Below the pieces are notes generated by a model. The model was given only the letters and a program-made list of their open reading frames with translations, had not been told where the DNA came from and did no database searches. A DNA stretch of 64,000 nt, from NCBI GenBank assembly GCA_000507305.1, contig DF241484.1:1-64000 (forward strand). The letters run 5' to 3'. Below are positions 1 through 11,769 of this stretch, one piece after another (positions within the stretch are counted from its first letter, which is position 1; every line of letters starts with the position of its first letter). The DNA comes from Breviolum minutum Mf 1.05b.01 (taxonomy: Eukaryota > Sar > Dinophyceae > Suessiales > Symbiodiniaceae). A program made the position numbers and the translations under genes.

Positions 1-358
1 AGGGCATGTGTGTGCCGTCCGGAATGTGTCGTCGTAATGTGTCGTCAGCGTCACTGCGAAAAGTGATACCCAGGATGCGGGTGCCCTGTATATATTTATT
101 TATAGTTATATATATACTGTCACTGTATTTACATTAATATCTTGATAGATACATATATAGAGATATGTAGATCAGGCTATCTTGGCTTGGAGGATGGTAT
201 GTGGCTTTCTTTTTGTGTATTGGCTTGCCTGTACAACACCAAAACTTGTTTTTGATCCTTAAGTCTCCTTCTGAGCAAGGAAAAGCCCACTGATTTTCAA
301 AGGAAAAACACACCTGCAGACTACTGTACCTCAATTGACAAGGAACTTGTTTCAAGGT

Positions 359-472
359 ACACTCCCTGAAACTGACAGCAGGTTCGCACCTGAAAATGGA
401 TGCTTGGTTCAGATGAAATGTCCTTTGTGGGGTGATTTATTTTCAGGTGCTATGTTAGTTTTAGTGAGGGTA
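359..472. repeat. Family A inverted-repeat element (degenerate copy)
   Basis: The left arm reads ACTCCCTGAAACTGACAG and the right arm contains CTATGTTAGTTTTAGTGAGG, so the ends are near reverse complements about 110 bp apart. Internal CACCTGAAAATGG and TTTTCAGGTGC also pair. This is the first of about fifteen copies of the same short non-coding element, here called family A. No coding capacity is seen, so it resembles a MITE. Confidence 0.75.
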
Positions 473-889
473 TTTGTTATTTATTTATCACGACTCTCGG
501 TGTCACTGAAATGGCTGCCAGGAATGGCAACCAGCTCTCGGAAGACGCAATGGCGCAGGTGCACCCGCAGTGATGTTACGGGCGGGGGTATGGTAAAATG
601 TATAGATGTTACTATGGAAACGTTTTGATCAGTGGTTTTTGGAGAGGGGATGGGCTCAAAGATGAAGATAATGATGATTGGTACAGATAAAATGGTGCAG
701 GTTCTCTTCCATCAACAGTATGAACAAGACGCTTTGTTGCTGAATCACCCTCTTCATTAGTCTGCCGATGACTAAGATTGAAAAAAAAACACGGGTTTCT
801 TAAGCTCGTAATCGGAAAAAAAAACAATCAACACACAATCAACTGTTTTCAGTTCGACAAGGGGGGGCCCGTAGTTTTCCCGAAGGAAG

Positions 890-1007
890 GCTGAAAAATG
901 TCGGTGGGTTCCACTGTCAAACTCCACCTGGAAACCAGGTCTTGATTTGCAACATCTCCGAGAACATCACTGCAGCGCAGAAGGAATGCCTTGCCTTAGC
1001 TGTGCAG
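890..1007 (+). CDS. Exon of an unrecognised protein
   Basis: An open segment runs LKNVGGFHC... to ...ECLALAVQ and ends exactly at CAG before GTGCTG, a normal donor. An AG-G acceptor precedes it at 888-889. Codon third positions and the mixed residue composition look coding, unlike the flanks. It has no in-frame ATG, as expected for an internal exon. It ends in phase 0 and the next candidate exon at 1367 starts in phase 0, giving a plausible 359 bp GT-AG intron. The family is not recognised and the link to the channel regions downstream is unknown. Confidence 0.6.
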
Positions 1008-1366
1008 GTGCTGTTTTTTTTGATCAACCAAAAAGGCCTGGGGTAAGGCGGAGGAAAATTGGTAGAGAATAATTATGGTTGGGAATTAGACACTAGATAG
1101 CTATCCACATTTGTATACACAGGTTTGGGGACACTGAATTCATGGTTTCGACAAGTTATTTTGTTTATCTTTATCTAGTTTCAGTGGCATTTTTATTTTG
1201 GAGCTTGAAACTGACCAAAAAAACCCAACTTCTTGATAAGTTTCGTTGCGGAATCCCCTTCATGTGGAATTTGCATCTTCACGATTTCCAAGTGCATCTA
1301 TGAAATGGTGCATATTTAGAGCCAGCTGGGTTGAACATTTTCAGGGATGTTGATATTTTTTCACAG

Positions 1367-1438
1367 TGGCGAAAAGAAACCCTGAAAACCACGCAAGCAA
1401 AAGGGAGTGGAGTACTACCCAAAGAAGCGATCCTTGAG
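1367..1438 (+). CDS. Exon of an unrecognised protein (Lys-rich)
   Basis: Twenty-four codons start WRKETLKTTQAKG and end PKEAILE, between an acceptor TTTTTTCACAG and a donor GTGACT. Both ends are phase 0, so it joins the exon at 890-1007 without a frame shift. The peptide is basic and hydrophilic, and function is unknown. A family B hairpin lies only 48 bp downstream, inside the following intron. Confidence 0.5.
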
Positions 1439-2880
1439 GTGACTTTTGGTAGCTTAATAAATAAAGAATACAGACATTCCTTTGCTAGGTGGTGGTTTCA
1501 AAGATTTTTTATTTTCATCCCTATTTGGGAAAATGATCCAATTTGACTAATATTTTCAATTGGCTTGAAACCACCACCAAGTTTGTCTTGTGGAAGCTCA
1601 AATGCTTCGGAAGCACAGACCTTGAAAACCCCCGCAATTTGGCCGGTGCCATTGAAAAAATGACATTGGCCGCTTTTCGATGTACATGTTTGATGCTGTT
1701 CAAGTGGCAAAAATCTAAGTTGCACGTTTCATTTTCTCATCAATGTCTCAGGGGATGGGCATTAGTACATGCTGTACATCTGTGTGTCCTCATCCTTCTA
1801 GAATTAGATTGTGACAGATACCCAAGAGAAGCTTTGTGAATGGAATCCTCAGACTTGATAGTCAATCAGCTATCGAAGGAGACATTGAACTCAATAGTTA
1901 CAGGTGGATTTATAGTTCAATGTTCCTGACTGACATGGAGCATCTAGAAATATGGAACTTTTATGAAGTTTCTAGATGTTTTCTCGGTCGTTAATACTAC
2001 AATTGAAACAAGAGAGGATGAAACAAATCCGTTCTTCATGTATCCAAATTTCAGGGCAACAAAAACTGCGGACAGCCGTGGGTTCAAAAACCAGATCTCC
2101 CGGAAAGACGGCATCTCACAAATTGACAGCTCCCACTTCAGTAATAACAATCAGCAATGGCTCATCATGTTGTAGGATAGCTCTGGTGTTTCATATCGTA
2201 TGAAGCCACAAGGACATCGCCTTGTTTTAAGACGTACCGTATCTGGTGAGATTTGTTGAATGATGTCTTCTTGCATTTGTTTGATGATAAGGATGATTTC
2301 AAACCTCTACTAAACTCAGTATTGTGCCACAGGTTCCATCTTAAGCTTCAGGGCTGAAAAAAACTTGAAAAACTGACATGTCACCATGGAACTCAATAGG
2401 AAATGTAACATCGACTCAGTCATGGTGGATTTTCCAGCAATCGTCATATTACCCTCCAGGAGTTTAACATGGAACCTGAATTTATTTCCACCCTGGAATA
2501 GGAGATTCTGGCTTTGGAAACCATCATTTTTTAGGGTCCATTCGTTAAACTTGGGGAGGGTAGTTTTCGTGGGGTATTCCCAAATCCATGGGCCAAAATC
2601 ACCCCTGAGGCATCGCCGGGACCATTGATTTTCACCACAGCAGAAGGGATCTTTGGACCTAAGGTGCCTGGTGGTGATTTGGTAAAGGGGATCCCGGGAG
2701 ATCCCTTAAAAAAGGCGCGCCTAACCGTGGAAATGTATTGGGGTTTGTGGAATTATGTAGGACACTTTGCCCAGAATTGTTTTACATTGAAGATTCACTA
2801 TTGAAATCTATTTAAAAATAAGACTTGCGAAAGCAAAAATTATTTTTGTATCAGAATTTGCCCTAAGCCATATGCTACCT
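1439..2880. other. Intronic or intergenic, no supported gene
   Basis: This stretch contains the family B hairpin at 1486-1581 and half copies of family A around 2450-2580. Short open frames are present but lack good splice signals, biased codons or recognisable motifs. Confidence 0.5.
1486..1581. repeat. Family B inverted-repeat element
   Basis: The ends are AGGTGGTGGTTTCAAAG and GCTTGAAACCACCACCAAG, with an internal CCCTATTTGGGAAAATGATCC stretch that is conserved between copies. It is one of about nine family B copies. The left terminus carries AG-GT, and most other copies end in AG, so it could behave as an intron by itself. Confidence 0.8.
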
Positions 2881-2946
2881 GATGCGCAGTTCGTGGACGT
2901 TTGCAGGCATCTTCCGATCAGACCGAAAGAAAACAGAAAAACTGAG
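2881..2946 (+). CDS. Possible exon, unrecognised
   Basis: A short frame reads DAQFVDVCRHLPIRPKEN with GC-rich third positions in an otherwise AT-rich stretch. The alternative frame MRSSWTFAG is also open. No decisive splice signals were found, so both frame and boundaries are uncertain. Confidence 0.28.
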
Positions 2947-3407
2947 TGAAAATTGTATTGCCTCTTGAGGTCCGTCATCCTGAAAGAACCAATCCCATCA
3001 TGACTTGATTCGATTTGCTAAATTGTTGATTATTATTGAATAATATTGGTTTATTGATTTTAGGAGTTCAAACCTAATAGGATCTGTTTTATAACATGAT
3101 TGTGTAGAATATTTTTTCTTATAGGATGTTACTCATAGGATATTATTTGCCTGCATTTGGGCCTGATCTCCCTTTGGTTTCCATGTAGATACATAATATT
3201 CCGTTCGTCCCGGCTGGATGCGTCCTGGGTTTACCCACCCGAAACGGTATCGTGAAAAATGTTGATGCTGTTATGCCGAAACTCCCACCCTGTGTGACCC
3301 TCCAGATGCCTTTCCAACTTGGATTAATAGCCCCCTCATTTTGGCGACCAAAAAAGATAACAGTTCTCCAATGGTTAGCCTCCCACCAGATCTCAGGATT
3401 GGGAACT

Positions 3408-3492
3408 ACCCTCTGGTAAACTAACATGGCAATAGAAAATGTCCCTATTGCCAATGGGGATTTTCCATTGTCATGTTAGTTTACCAGAGGGT
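3408..3492. repeat. Hairpin element with near-perfect arms
   Basis: ACCCTCTGGTAAACTAACAT is mirrored at the right end by ATGTTAGTTTACCAGAGGGT, with a short loop. The core TAACATG/CATGTTA is shared with family A, of which this looks like a young, short derivative. Confidence 0.75.
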
Positions 3493-3822
3493 ATGATTTT
3501 TTGAAGCCAGAATTTCGTGGGAGAAAAAATCCACGAATTGTTGTGGATTGATTTTTCGAATTTTGGGACTGTCATCTAAATTTGCTCCAATACGACAGGT
3601 AGTGGATGTCATTTTTCACTGGTAATGTGCGTGTCACAGCGAAGGGGAACCGCACCGGAACTATGCAACGAACGTTATAGTTCCACCTCGATTTTGCTCA
3701 CTACAACTGAGATTTTAAGTGTTTAAGTGCTAATAGATCCGATAGGTATGGGTTTGATGCAATAGGTTTTGTCAGTGCCTTGCAAATCAATATTTATATA
3801 ACCTCGTTTTTTTGGGGGTAAG

Positions 3823-3927
3823 TATGTGGGCCCTTCCCCATCTTGGCTGAACATCTCATGGATTCTTGTGCACAGGATGCCATCTACAAGATGTGTTTGG
3901 AGTTTCGCTCCTCGGTTGATGACAGGG
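3823..3927 (+). CDS. Exon of an unrecognised protein (Cys-containing)
   Basis: The segment reads CGPFPILAEHLMDSCAQ, then DAIYKMCLEFRSSVDDRG, a balanced peptide with coding-like codons that stays open to a stop near 3993. The exact end is uncertain; a GT at 3928 is the nearest donor. Hydrophobic and acidic residues alternate as in a helical soluble segment. No family was recognised. A half copy of family B follows immediately (about 3990-4060), so the exon probably stops before it. Confidence 0.5.
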
Positions 3928-4125
3928 GTTGTTGCGGTGGGTGTCATGCGCCATGTCTCCACCGAACCCCTGGGGAAGATTTCCAATTTGACTAGTCTTG
4001 TTCAAATGGGTTGGTTCAACCACCAACTATCGGTTTTTTTTTGGTTCCCCCTTTCCCAAATGATCCAATCTTGAGGAATGAACTTATGTTCAAGTAGGTG
4101 GCAAAGAAATATACCAACTTCCCAT

Positions 4126-4212
4126 AGGATCCATGGGACTGGTATATTTACCTACATTTCCCATAAAAATCACTCAAAGGTAGGTAACTATTCCATACAT
4201 GGATCCCATGGG
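4126..4212. repeat. Family D inverted-repeat element
   Basis: ATCCATGGGACTGGTATATT and its imperfect mirror TATTCCATACATGGATCCCA flank a loop containing CCTACATTT...AGGTAGGTA. Family D also occurs at 25923, 30706 and 40112. Confidence 0.7.
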
Positions 4213-4654
4213 CTTGAAACCAATAAATTTTGGCTTGATTGATTCTAACAAAAAAGAATCTCAAAGCCTAAGAATCGGCAGGGGATCTCAAGTCACCAGT
4301 GGTTTTGGGAGATCCTTTAAAGAACCAACCCTGCGTCATATAGATTCAAAACCCTCCAATTTTTGGAGGAAAAAAAGGATTCTTAGGGCTGGATGTTTAT
4401 GTTTTGACAACTATAGTTACTAGCTTCTTGTTGAATTGTAAAATGTGATCCTTTAGGGGCTTTTCTAAACACTGTCACAGTGTTATGATGCCCGTTTGTT
4501 TGAAATCAATGGCATAACTTGAAGATTTCTTGTCGTTTTTCCCTCGGAGGACTTTTTTTTAAAAGAAGTTACGGAAGTATTGATTTGTTCATTGCGTTTT
4601 TTCAAAGTTGCAACCTCCACATCATCACTGTTTTTTAGACATTTGGAATTTCAG

Positions 4655-4723
4655 GTTGGTGAAATATTGCAGCGAATTGGATCACAGTATCACCATGATA
4701 TACATGTGATCCTAAATAAACAG
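4655..4723 (+). CDS. Exon of an unrecognised protein
   Basis: Twenty-three codons start VGEILQRIGSQ and end IHVILNKQ, between GGAATTTCAG and CAG before GTGCCC. It is phase 0 at both ends with canonical splice sites. Third positions are AT-rich, so composition support is weaker than the splice support. Function is unknown. Confidence 0.45.
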
Positions 4724-5763
4724 GTGCCCTCTTTGAATATCAACGTTGTACTGCTCATGTGACGTCAGGTATTTGCCTCTCTGACACTTAGCAGCATTGC
4801 CAAATGGTCATAGTCATTGCCGGTACAGTGGGAAGGTGACTCAAGGGAGCTGATGAACATGGAAATCGTGGGTATCTTCAAGTTTCCCATGCTTTTTTGA
4901 TTACGGATTTACCGCGGAGTGTTTTTTTGTTTCACCGCACAGATTCGTTAAATTGAAGATGGACACAATGACTGCAATGATTGGCATTTCTCAAATATGA
5001 TCTGGCAGTTTTTTCCATTTTTTGATTTTTGGAGGAAAAGGATAGATTCATCACAGAAACACACATAAAGCAACAACAGAAACAACCAACAGAAATTTGA
5101 GCTGGACATGTCCAACATATCCTGAATGGCCCTTGATTTCAAGTGGGCAGTGCTGCGGGGGGAATTTCCCTTCCTGGAAGTTGGGACCCAACGAAGTTTC
5201 CTCACTCTGCAAGTTGAGAACGGCGTGATAATTGACTGTAAAGACCCAGGATTCTTGCGTTATAAAAGAACAACACATGCATGAACAAAAACTCCCTTTT
5301 CAGTTGCTGAATTATCTTTCTTCAGCTCGATATGTGATTTCAAACGACTTAAAAATGGCGCTGAACTGCCTTATTGTCGTAGTCTAGATTCTAGATTTGA
5401 TTTAGTGAGTACAACCCTTTGAGTATCGGATTCCACCCTACAACTATAGATAGCGGTCATATTTTCTATAGAGGTGAGAACTCCGCATCCTGCAACAAAA
5501 TGCTTGCCAGCCCCACAGCGGAAAATACTTGGAATCTCATTGTTGACACTGGAAATGATAATCAGGCCCGATATCTTCATTGTGTCATGATGGATATGAA
5601 AGTGAACCATCCAGCTATTCGGGGAAGCAAGTCTCAAGAATGCAACCTCAAAGTGGGAAGTTTGGTAGGAGGATAGGTGATAGGTCATCGGCCCCCCTGC
5701 AAAAACAACAGGTAGTTTGTCCCCGGGTGAATGTTGCTGACAAAAGACAAGACCTCCATGAAG

Positions 5764-5871
5764 TACCCTCCCTGAAACTAACATGGCCCCTGAAAATAGA
5801 CCCCTGGAAAAGGAGATTCGTATTATTGGAAACCACCATTTTCAGGTGCTATGTTAGTTTCAGGGAGGGTA
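5764..5871. repeat. Family A inverted-repeat element
   Basis: The ends TACCCTCCCTGAAACTAACA and TGTTAGTTTCAGGGAGGGTA are exact mirrors. The interior has CCCCTGAAAATAGAC pairing with TTTTCAGGTGC. This is a well preserved copy that can serve as the family reference. Confidence 0.9.
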
Positions 5872-5998
5872 TGTCCTAATCCTCCAGCAATCTTATACTT
5901 CCCGTACACCCAAATGAAGGCAACGACTGTTGATCTTGGAGGAGTGATGACGTATTTTCCTTGATGTACTGGTAACTTATTTCGAAGCCCATCATCTA

Positions 5999-6108
5999 CA
6001 CCCGTGAGAACTAACAGTTCGCCCCTGAAAATAGGCCTTTTGCCAAAAGGAATTTCATCTTCGAACCACCTATTTGCAGGTGCAAACTGTTAGTTTCAGG
6101 GAGGGTAT
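5999..6108. repeat. Family A inverted-repeat element (variant)
   Basis: GAGAACTAACAGTTCGCCCC at the left and GCAAACTGTTAGTTTCAGGG at the right form the arms. The core is AACAGTT rather than AACATAG, a subfamily also seen at 10965 and 21170. Confidence 0.8.
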
Positions 6109-7259
6109 TCATCACTCGTAGATCGAAATTCAAAACCTAAGGAGACATTGGTTGCCAAGCAGATTCATGATATCTCCAAGTGCGGATTCTTAGAATTCAG
6201 GCAAAGAATCTCAGGTGAACCTCTCGAGCAGGTTCCCTGATTTTTGTGGAACTGTGGGACATGAACTTCTTGTTGTGAAATATGGGCCACCCTTTAAAGG
6301 GGAGTCAAGAGTTTCTCTTGGAAGATACTTTTAGACTTTTAGTTGCGTATTTAATCTTTATTTTTTTACCCAATTATAGACTTTGTTGATGACTTAAACA
6401 GATGCTGGCAACAAAAAAACACTTGGGGCCCCTTGAATAATCTTCTGGTTCTTTGCATTAGATTTAGGATCTTATGAAAAGAAACTGGTTTGGAGTATGG
6501 GGAGTATTTTGATATCTTACAAGAATATATAGCAAACATGGCGGTGTGGATTGTTCATAAAAATAAGTATATATATATTATATATATATTTACATCATAT
6601 ATATATATATATGATATATGATATATGATCTTTTGCTACCCTGGAGTAGAAGGACCGAAGTGTTTATTAAACACCCCTGATGAAAATCCCTAAAACAAAA
6701 CAACCCTCTCGGCTCGGTATGGCCATTTGATACCAGGGAATTCCTGATATCAACCCATCCATTTTCAAGTTGGGTTAGAGAGAATGAAGCCGGCTTTGTA
6801 GAAGTTAAGTTGTTGGGACAAGAAGTCAACAAACAATCACGACGTCACCTGTAATTACAACGCTTACGACTTCCACAAATAATGGGATTCCAGTGCCTAC
6901 TTGTTCCTATAGGCCACCCTTAGTAGTCATATTAGACCGACTCTTTACCTCCGACATTCAAATTCATGCCAGTAAATCAGGACGAAAATGGTGCATGTTA
7001 AAGGCCTTGGTGTTTCAACACGTTTTTCCCATTGTAGGATACATGGTGCATTGTATTTGGAACCCATGCATTATATGTATAGATATGTCACTGTACATGT
7101 CACGGAATTATTGCACATGCTCCACCAACAGGTGCCTTTGAGGTATACCAAACCATCCTCACCACAGAAACGAACCAATACCCCCCTTTTTCGGCCCCCA
7201 AACCACGGATCCACAGCCACCCGATCCATCCATCCACCCGGGCTCCATCCGGCATCCAG

Positions 7260-7374
7260 GAAGGAGGCCTTAGAACTGCCACTGGAGCTCTGTCGTACGG
7301 TGGCGACTGCTTGTCCAGGAGATTTGCGGAAAGGTTTGCAGGTCGCGCAGCTTCTGAGTGTCCCTCAGCTGTGT
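7260..7374 (+). CDS. Exon of an unrecognised protein
   Basis: After CATCCAG the frame reads KEALELPLELCRTVATACPG, then DLRKGLQVAQLLSVPQLC, followed by GTGTGTTTG where a donor is expected. Leu-rich helical composition and GC-rich third positions support coding. A second frame (RRFAERFAGRAASECPS) is also open, so the frame is probable rather than proven. The family is not recognised. Confidence 0.5.
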
Positions 7375-7799
7375 GTTTGATGGGAGGAAGGGGTGGAAGG
7401 ATGGTGAAGATATCATTTGATGCCAAAATTTTGATAGTTGAAGGTGAATGTTTCCTGAGACTGCCACTAAAGATTGGTCAATCGCCTGAAATTGTACACT
7501 TCACGGGTCCTTTGTTGGTATTGAGGGTTTGTATTTGTTTATGTCTTTCACTAGATTTGTTCATTGAAGACATCTGTTTTGCCTCACCCCCCTACCTCCC
7601 GCAAAAGCTCCATTTCTTAACGCAGCATGGAAATTAGATACAGCCAATTTGAACACCAAGACGACCCGGGTGATCTCCATGTTTAAAACATGTACCATTC
7701 CTCAGTGAGCTTCTCGGTATTCCCCGAAATCTGCTTTAACCATGGATACACGTTTTTGCCATGTTTTCTCTGAGGGGGAGATCTTTCGAGCTGCGGATG

Positions 7800-7935
7800 A
7801 TACATATAGACATATATAGACGATAGATCGATGACGATCGATAGATAGATAGATAGATAGACAGATGGAGAGATAGACAGATAGACAGATAGAGAGATAG
7901 AGTTTAGATTTAATATTTAAGTACAAATAAATATA
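7800..7935. repeat. GATA/GACA tetranucleotide microsatellite
   Basis: Imperfect repeats of GATA, GACA and GAGA run through most of the interval. It is simple-sequence DNA, followed by a TA-rich tract. Confidence 0.9.
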
Positions 7936-8365
7936 CTGATATACATAAGATACTTTTAGTTAGATGTCATTGAATATATTAGTAAACACATATGTATGCA
8001 CAGTTTTTATCATATATATTTATATAGATGGGTTTAGATATACACATTTTCCCTACTTACTTGGAAGCTATTTTGGAGCCCCAGCATCTTCCAAACTTTC
8101 AGGTCCTATCAGGCAGTGGCCAAGCGTGCCTCCCGCAGGCGCCGTTTCTTTTAAGCAAAGATGGGTATGGGTGTCACCACCGAAAGGATGTATAAAACCA
8201 GTCGTTTTTGATGGGATGATCAATGATCCACCATATCAACTGGTTAGCCGGATTTCTGAACCATCAACGGTATTTCGTCAGAAGTGTTTTACAAGGTTGT
8301 GTAATGTTAGAACACCTATGAAGTGCGGGAATTGTCATTTTTTCAAGTGGGCTTTATGATGGAAA

Positions 8366-8480
8366 CGTCTGTCTCTCTCTCTCTCTCTCTCTCTGTATAC
8401 ACATACATGCATGCATGCATGCAAGCAAGCATGCATATATACACACATGATGCATACATACATGCAAACATGCATGTGTA
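8366..8480. repeat. CT dinucleotide and CATG-rich simple repeat
   Basis: A pure CT run at about 8371-8393 passes into CATACATGCATGC-type repeats. No gene is present. Confidence 0.9.
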
Positions 8481-8756
8481 TTGATTAATGTTTCATGAAG
8501 CAGATGGTATATGCGCAAGTTGTTTGGCATTCTAATCCATGTGTTTTTGTTGTATGTCTCTTCGTTGTACATGTAAGTTTGTGTTGGAACATACATGTTT
8601 TCATTTCCATGTCCCTTTCCACACTATTCCCACATATACAAACCTTTTGGTAAACCAACGCCATAACACTGAAAATTAGACGAAACTTCAATAGGTAATA
8701 AACAAACACACATATTTGTAGACACCCTAGACGAACCAACGTCTATTAAGATCATA

Positions 8757-8861
8757 TACCCTCCCTGAAACTAACGTAGCACCTGAAAATGGATGGTTGG
8801 AATACTAGTTTCCTTTTGGGATGGCCTATTTTCACGGGCTATGTTAGTTTCAGGGAGGGTA
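8757..8861. repeat. Family A inverted-repeat element
   Basis: ATACCCTCCCTGAAACTAAC and GTTAGTTTCAGGGAGGGTA form the ends. It lies 88 bp upstream of the exon at 8949. Confidence 0.9.
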
Positions 8862-8948
8862 AAAGTTTCTTTCTTTCAAATGATTTCAATGTTCGCCTAT
8901 TGTTTCTTTGTTTGGTTCAACTGCCGAACTCGAAACCATGTCCTGCAG

Positions 8949-9029
8949 GCGGCATGTGCGCCTTTGACGGCCTGCGACCGTTTGCTGCGTGGAGGGGTGG
9001 AGAAGGCGCAGATGATCCCATGGCGCGGG
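8949..9029 (+). CDS. Exon of an unrecognised protein
   Basis: Exactly 27 codons lie between TCCTGCAG and GTACTT, phase 0 at both ends. They begin AACAPLTACDRLLRGG and end KAQMIPWRG. GC-rich third positions contrast with the flanks, and both splice sites are canonical. It resembles a soluble helical segment; no family was recognised. Confidence 0.6.
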
Positions 9030-9072
9030 GTACTTGGAGGAGAATTTCCAGTTAGTATACACCCCGGAAAAT

Positions 9073-9166
9073 TAATATGGATGTTTCCAAAACAATTTTA
9101 ATAGGGTTTTCCATTATAGATCATCCATTTTGGGGTACCCATATTTTTTGGAAACACCCATATGGA
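9073..9166. repeat. Family E inverted-repeat element
   Basis: TGGATGTTTCCAAAA and TTTTTTGGAAACACCCAT form the arms around a conserved core TTTTCCATTATAGATCATCC. Copies also lie at 25110, 44133 and 53803. Confidence 0.75.
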
Positions 9167-9490
9167 ACCCACAAATTGGTGGTTTGGTTCAAATGCGTTT
9201 CCTTTTCCTTTTGGGGGCAGTTTCAGGTTCCATGGGGACATTTTCGGGGGTGTAAGTAGTTATTAACTACCATTTATAAGCCATCAGAAGGCCATTTGGA
9301 AGGGGAACACTACTTAGGGGACTTAGGATCACCATGGTTATTAACCACTTACTAAATGGGATGATCTTTCAAGTACACTCCGCGGGAAGCAAATATGGAA
9401 CATGTACTTCCTCAGCCAACCAGCCAACCTTAAAACATTTTGGGCATGACACATATTTAGCAGGAAAAGTCAGGTTGACACGTTTTGTCC

Positions 9491-9596
9491 TACTGTTGAT
9501 GGAAGAAATCCTGCACCACCTGCCATATATGAAACCTTGTAAATAGTGGGATAAACTAGCTCCCAACTGGTGCAGGATTTCTTCCACCAACAGTAT
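9491..9596. repeat. Family C inverted-repeat element
   Basis: TACTGTTGATGGAAGAAATC and GATTTCTTCCACCAACAGTA are mirrored ends about 105 bp apart, with CTGCACC/GGTGCAG also pairing. Family C recurs at 14279, 35935, 39869, 47210 and 61696. Confidence 0.9.
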
Positions 9597-10495
9597 GGTC
9601 TGATTCGGTTGAGAATGGACTAGTGAGAACAAGTTGCAATTCAAGGAGGTTTTACCAGGCGCTGAAGTAATGAGCAGTTGATATGTTCGAAGTTTGGTGG
9701 TTGGTTGGAAAGTAGCGACTTAGCTGTGTCCAGGTCACAGTTCAATGACACATTGTTAAATGAGAATATGAATTATTGAGTTTCAGGTGCTTTGCTGTGA
9801 GTGTTTGTGTATATACTATATATTCATATTATATTCATGTTTATACATATTTTATGTTTACATATGTATATACACATTATGCATTTCAACATCTCAACAC
9901 TATTCTTGGTGCACCACCTTACACTCCTTGACCAGATGGCTTTGGGATGTTTCTTCCCCTCCAGTTGACTGGACGACAGTCATTTCAGCAACTTCACAAC
10001 CCTTCAACAAAATGCCCAGAGGATACTTGGATTCAAGGTTGTACCGTCCAATGGGGATCTCACCATTTGCAGTTGTTTTTTTTTGACAAATTTGATCACG
10101 GGGTGGACAAAAAGATGCAAACCCAAAAGAGACGCCAATACATACACACAGTATAGTAGTTAAACAGGTCCCTAGCCTACTGATTTTAAGTGGTAGGCAT
10201 TTGCTTCAAACATATTTTGGGAAATTCAATTCGCAAAAATATCCCGGGATTTACCACATGAATGGACCGATTTTCCTTTCACTTCAGAAGCATTTTGGCA
10301 AATTTGTTTGAGCCTTTATAGGGATTCAAGAATTCATGTCTGGATTTGAAACCCATCTATATGACATACTCCATGAGTCCCCAAAAATTCAACAAAAAAT
10401 CAGAAGTATACCTATTAAATCCTATTAGCAATGATGAATCCTACCGCAATTGGATGATTGGAAACCCAATTGTGGTAGACTTTTTTTTCTGTCAG

Positions 10496-10566
10496 GTATC
10501 AAGTCTTGAAGATGCTTTATGCTTCATGGAGTTGGAAGAAGATGTGCCGATGCAACTTGGCCTCTC
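10496..10566 (+). CDS. Exon of an unrecognised acidic protein
   Basis: A strong acceptor, TTTTTTTTCTGTCAG, opens a frame VSSLEDALCFMELEEDVPMQ followed by LGL. Possible donors GTGTTG/GTTGGT follow at 10567-10569. The peptide is acidic and coding-like. No family was recognised. Confidence 0.5.
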
Positions 10567-10964
10567 GTGTTGGTTGGTTTTTTGAGCGTTTTTTTTTTCG
10601 GCAATTTTTTTCCACTGCCATTTTTTGTTCATCGACAATGGGTTTTAAGTTTCATATAAAGCCGACTCAGGCTGCAGGCAGAAAGAGTCTATAAAGGAAC
10701 AATTTGCTTGCTAGATGCAACCACAAACAATTGGTGAATGTGATGGTTTTGCACACCCATTGGTTTTTCCAAATTCATATCAAAAAAACGAAATGGTTAG
10801 CGGTCATGGGAAAGAGAACTGGAAAGATCATGTTTTTTGCATAAATGGCGAAGCATTATAAAGGCTAAACGTATCACACATCTCAGAAAGTGCAAACTTT
10901 TCTTTTTTCCCGGCAGTTTTTTCCAAGAATTGTTCCTTCCAAAATTCAACAAATTAATGGCAAG

Positions 10965-11078
10965 TACCCTCCGTGAAACTAACATAGTTAATAGCACCTG
11001 CCAGGTTGCGTCATCCCAAAAGGAATTAGTATTCCAATAATCAATTTTCAGGTGCGAGCTGTTAGTTTCAGGTAGGGA
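10965..11078. repeat. Family A inverted-repeat element
   Basis: The left end is TACCCTCCGTGAAACTAACA and the right end CTGTTAGTTTCAGGTAGGGA. Substitutions in both arms indicate an older copy. Confidence 0.8.
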
Positions 11079-11663
11079 ATGGCAAATCAGACTAGGATTG
11101 TTTGAACATCCCTTACCACCACTTTTCGTTGAGGCTCCTGCGTTTCAACTTGCTTCCAGCTTTGTCATATGCCTGGACTCAACTGCGCAGTTGGGGCACC
11201 CGGTGGATAACAGAAGTTGGATGGTGAACAGGGTAAGGTATACATACACACACACATCATGATACCGTAGAATAATTCGATATGTAGGGGGTGGAAATGT
11301 GGTGAACATGGGTAAAATGCGGTGAACTGTCTTTCATTTTGGTAAATGTGGTGAACATGTGAGAAAAAACGAATTCCTGGGTGAATTGTGGTGAAGATTT
11401 TGATGGAATATCGAGATGTTTTGTTGGCCAACCATGAGTATGTAAAAATCTTACGGAAAATACAACGCAGTGATATCAAAAAGTAGTGATCAATGGAGCT
11501 TGGCTTGAGTCTTTAAGAGGGCCTCAAATGGGAAATGGGGAGCTAAAGAGCTGCAGAATCCCAGAATATGTGTTTGCAGTAAGTCAAGTAAAACATCTCA
11601 GAGCTCCACATTTTTGTTGCACGATATTTCTCCAACATATTACAAAGTCACAAGTCTTTGTTC

Positions 11664-11769
11664 TACCCTCCCGAAAATTAACATAGCTCCTGAAAAATAG
11701 GCCTTCCCAAAAGGAGAGCAGTCTTCCAACCATCATTTTTCAGGGGCTATGTTAAATTTTTGGGATGTA
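11664..11769. repeat. Family A inverted-repeat element
   Basis: TACCCTCCCGAAAATTAACA and GCTATGTTAAATTTTTGGGA are the mirrored arms, with CTGAAAAATAGG/ATTTTTCAG inside. Confidence 0.8.

Larger units (their letters stand above)
4724..7259. other. Intronic or intergenic stretch with hairpins
   Basis: It holds family A copies at 5764-5871 and 5999-6108 and a TATATA-rich tract at about 6567-6630. Open frames here (for example 5419-5676) overlap each other on both strands and have no splice support, so no gene is called. Confidence 0.5.
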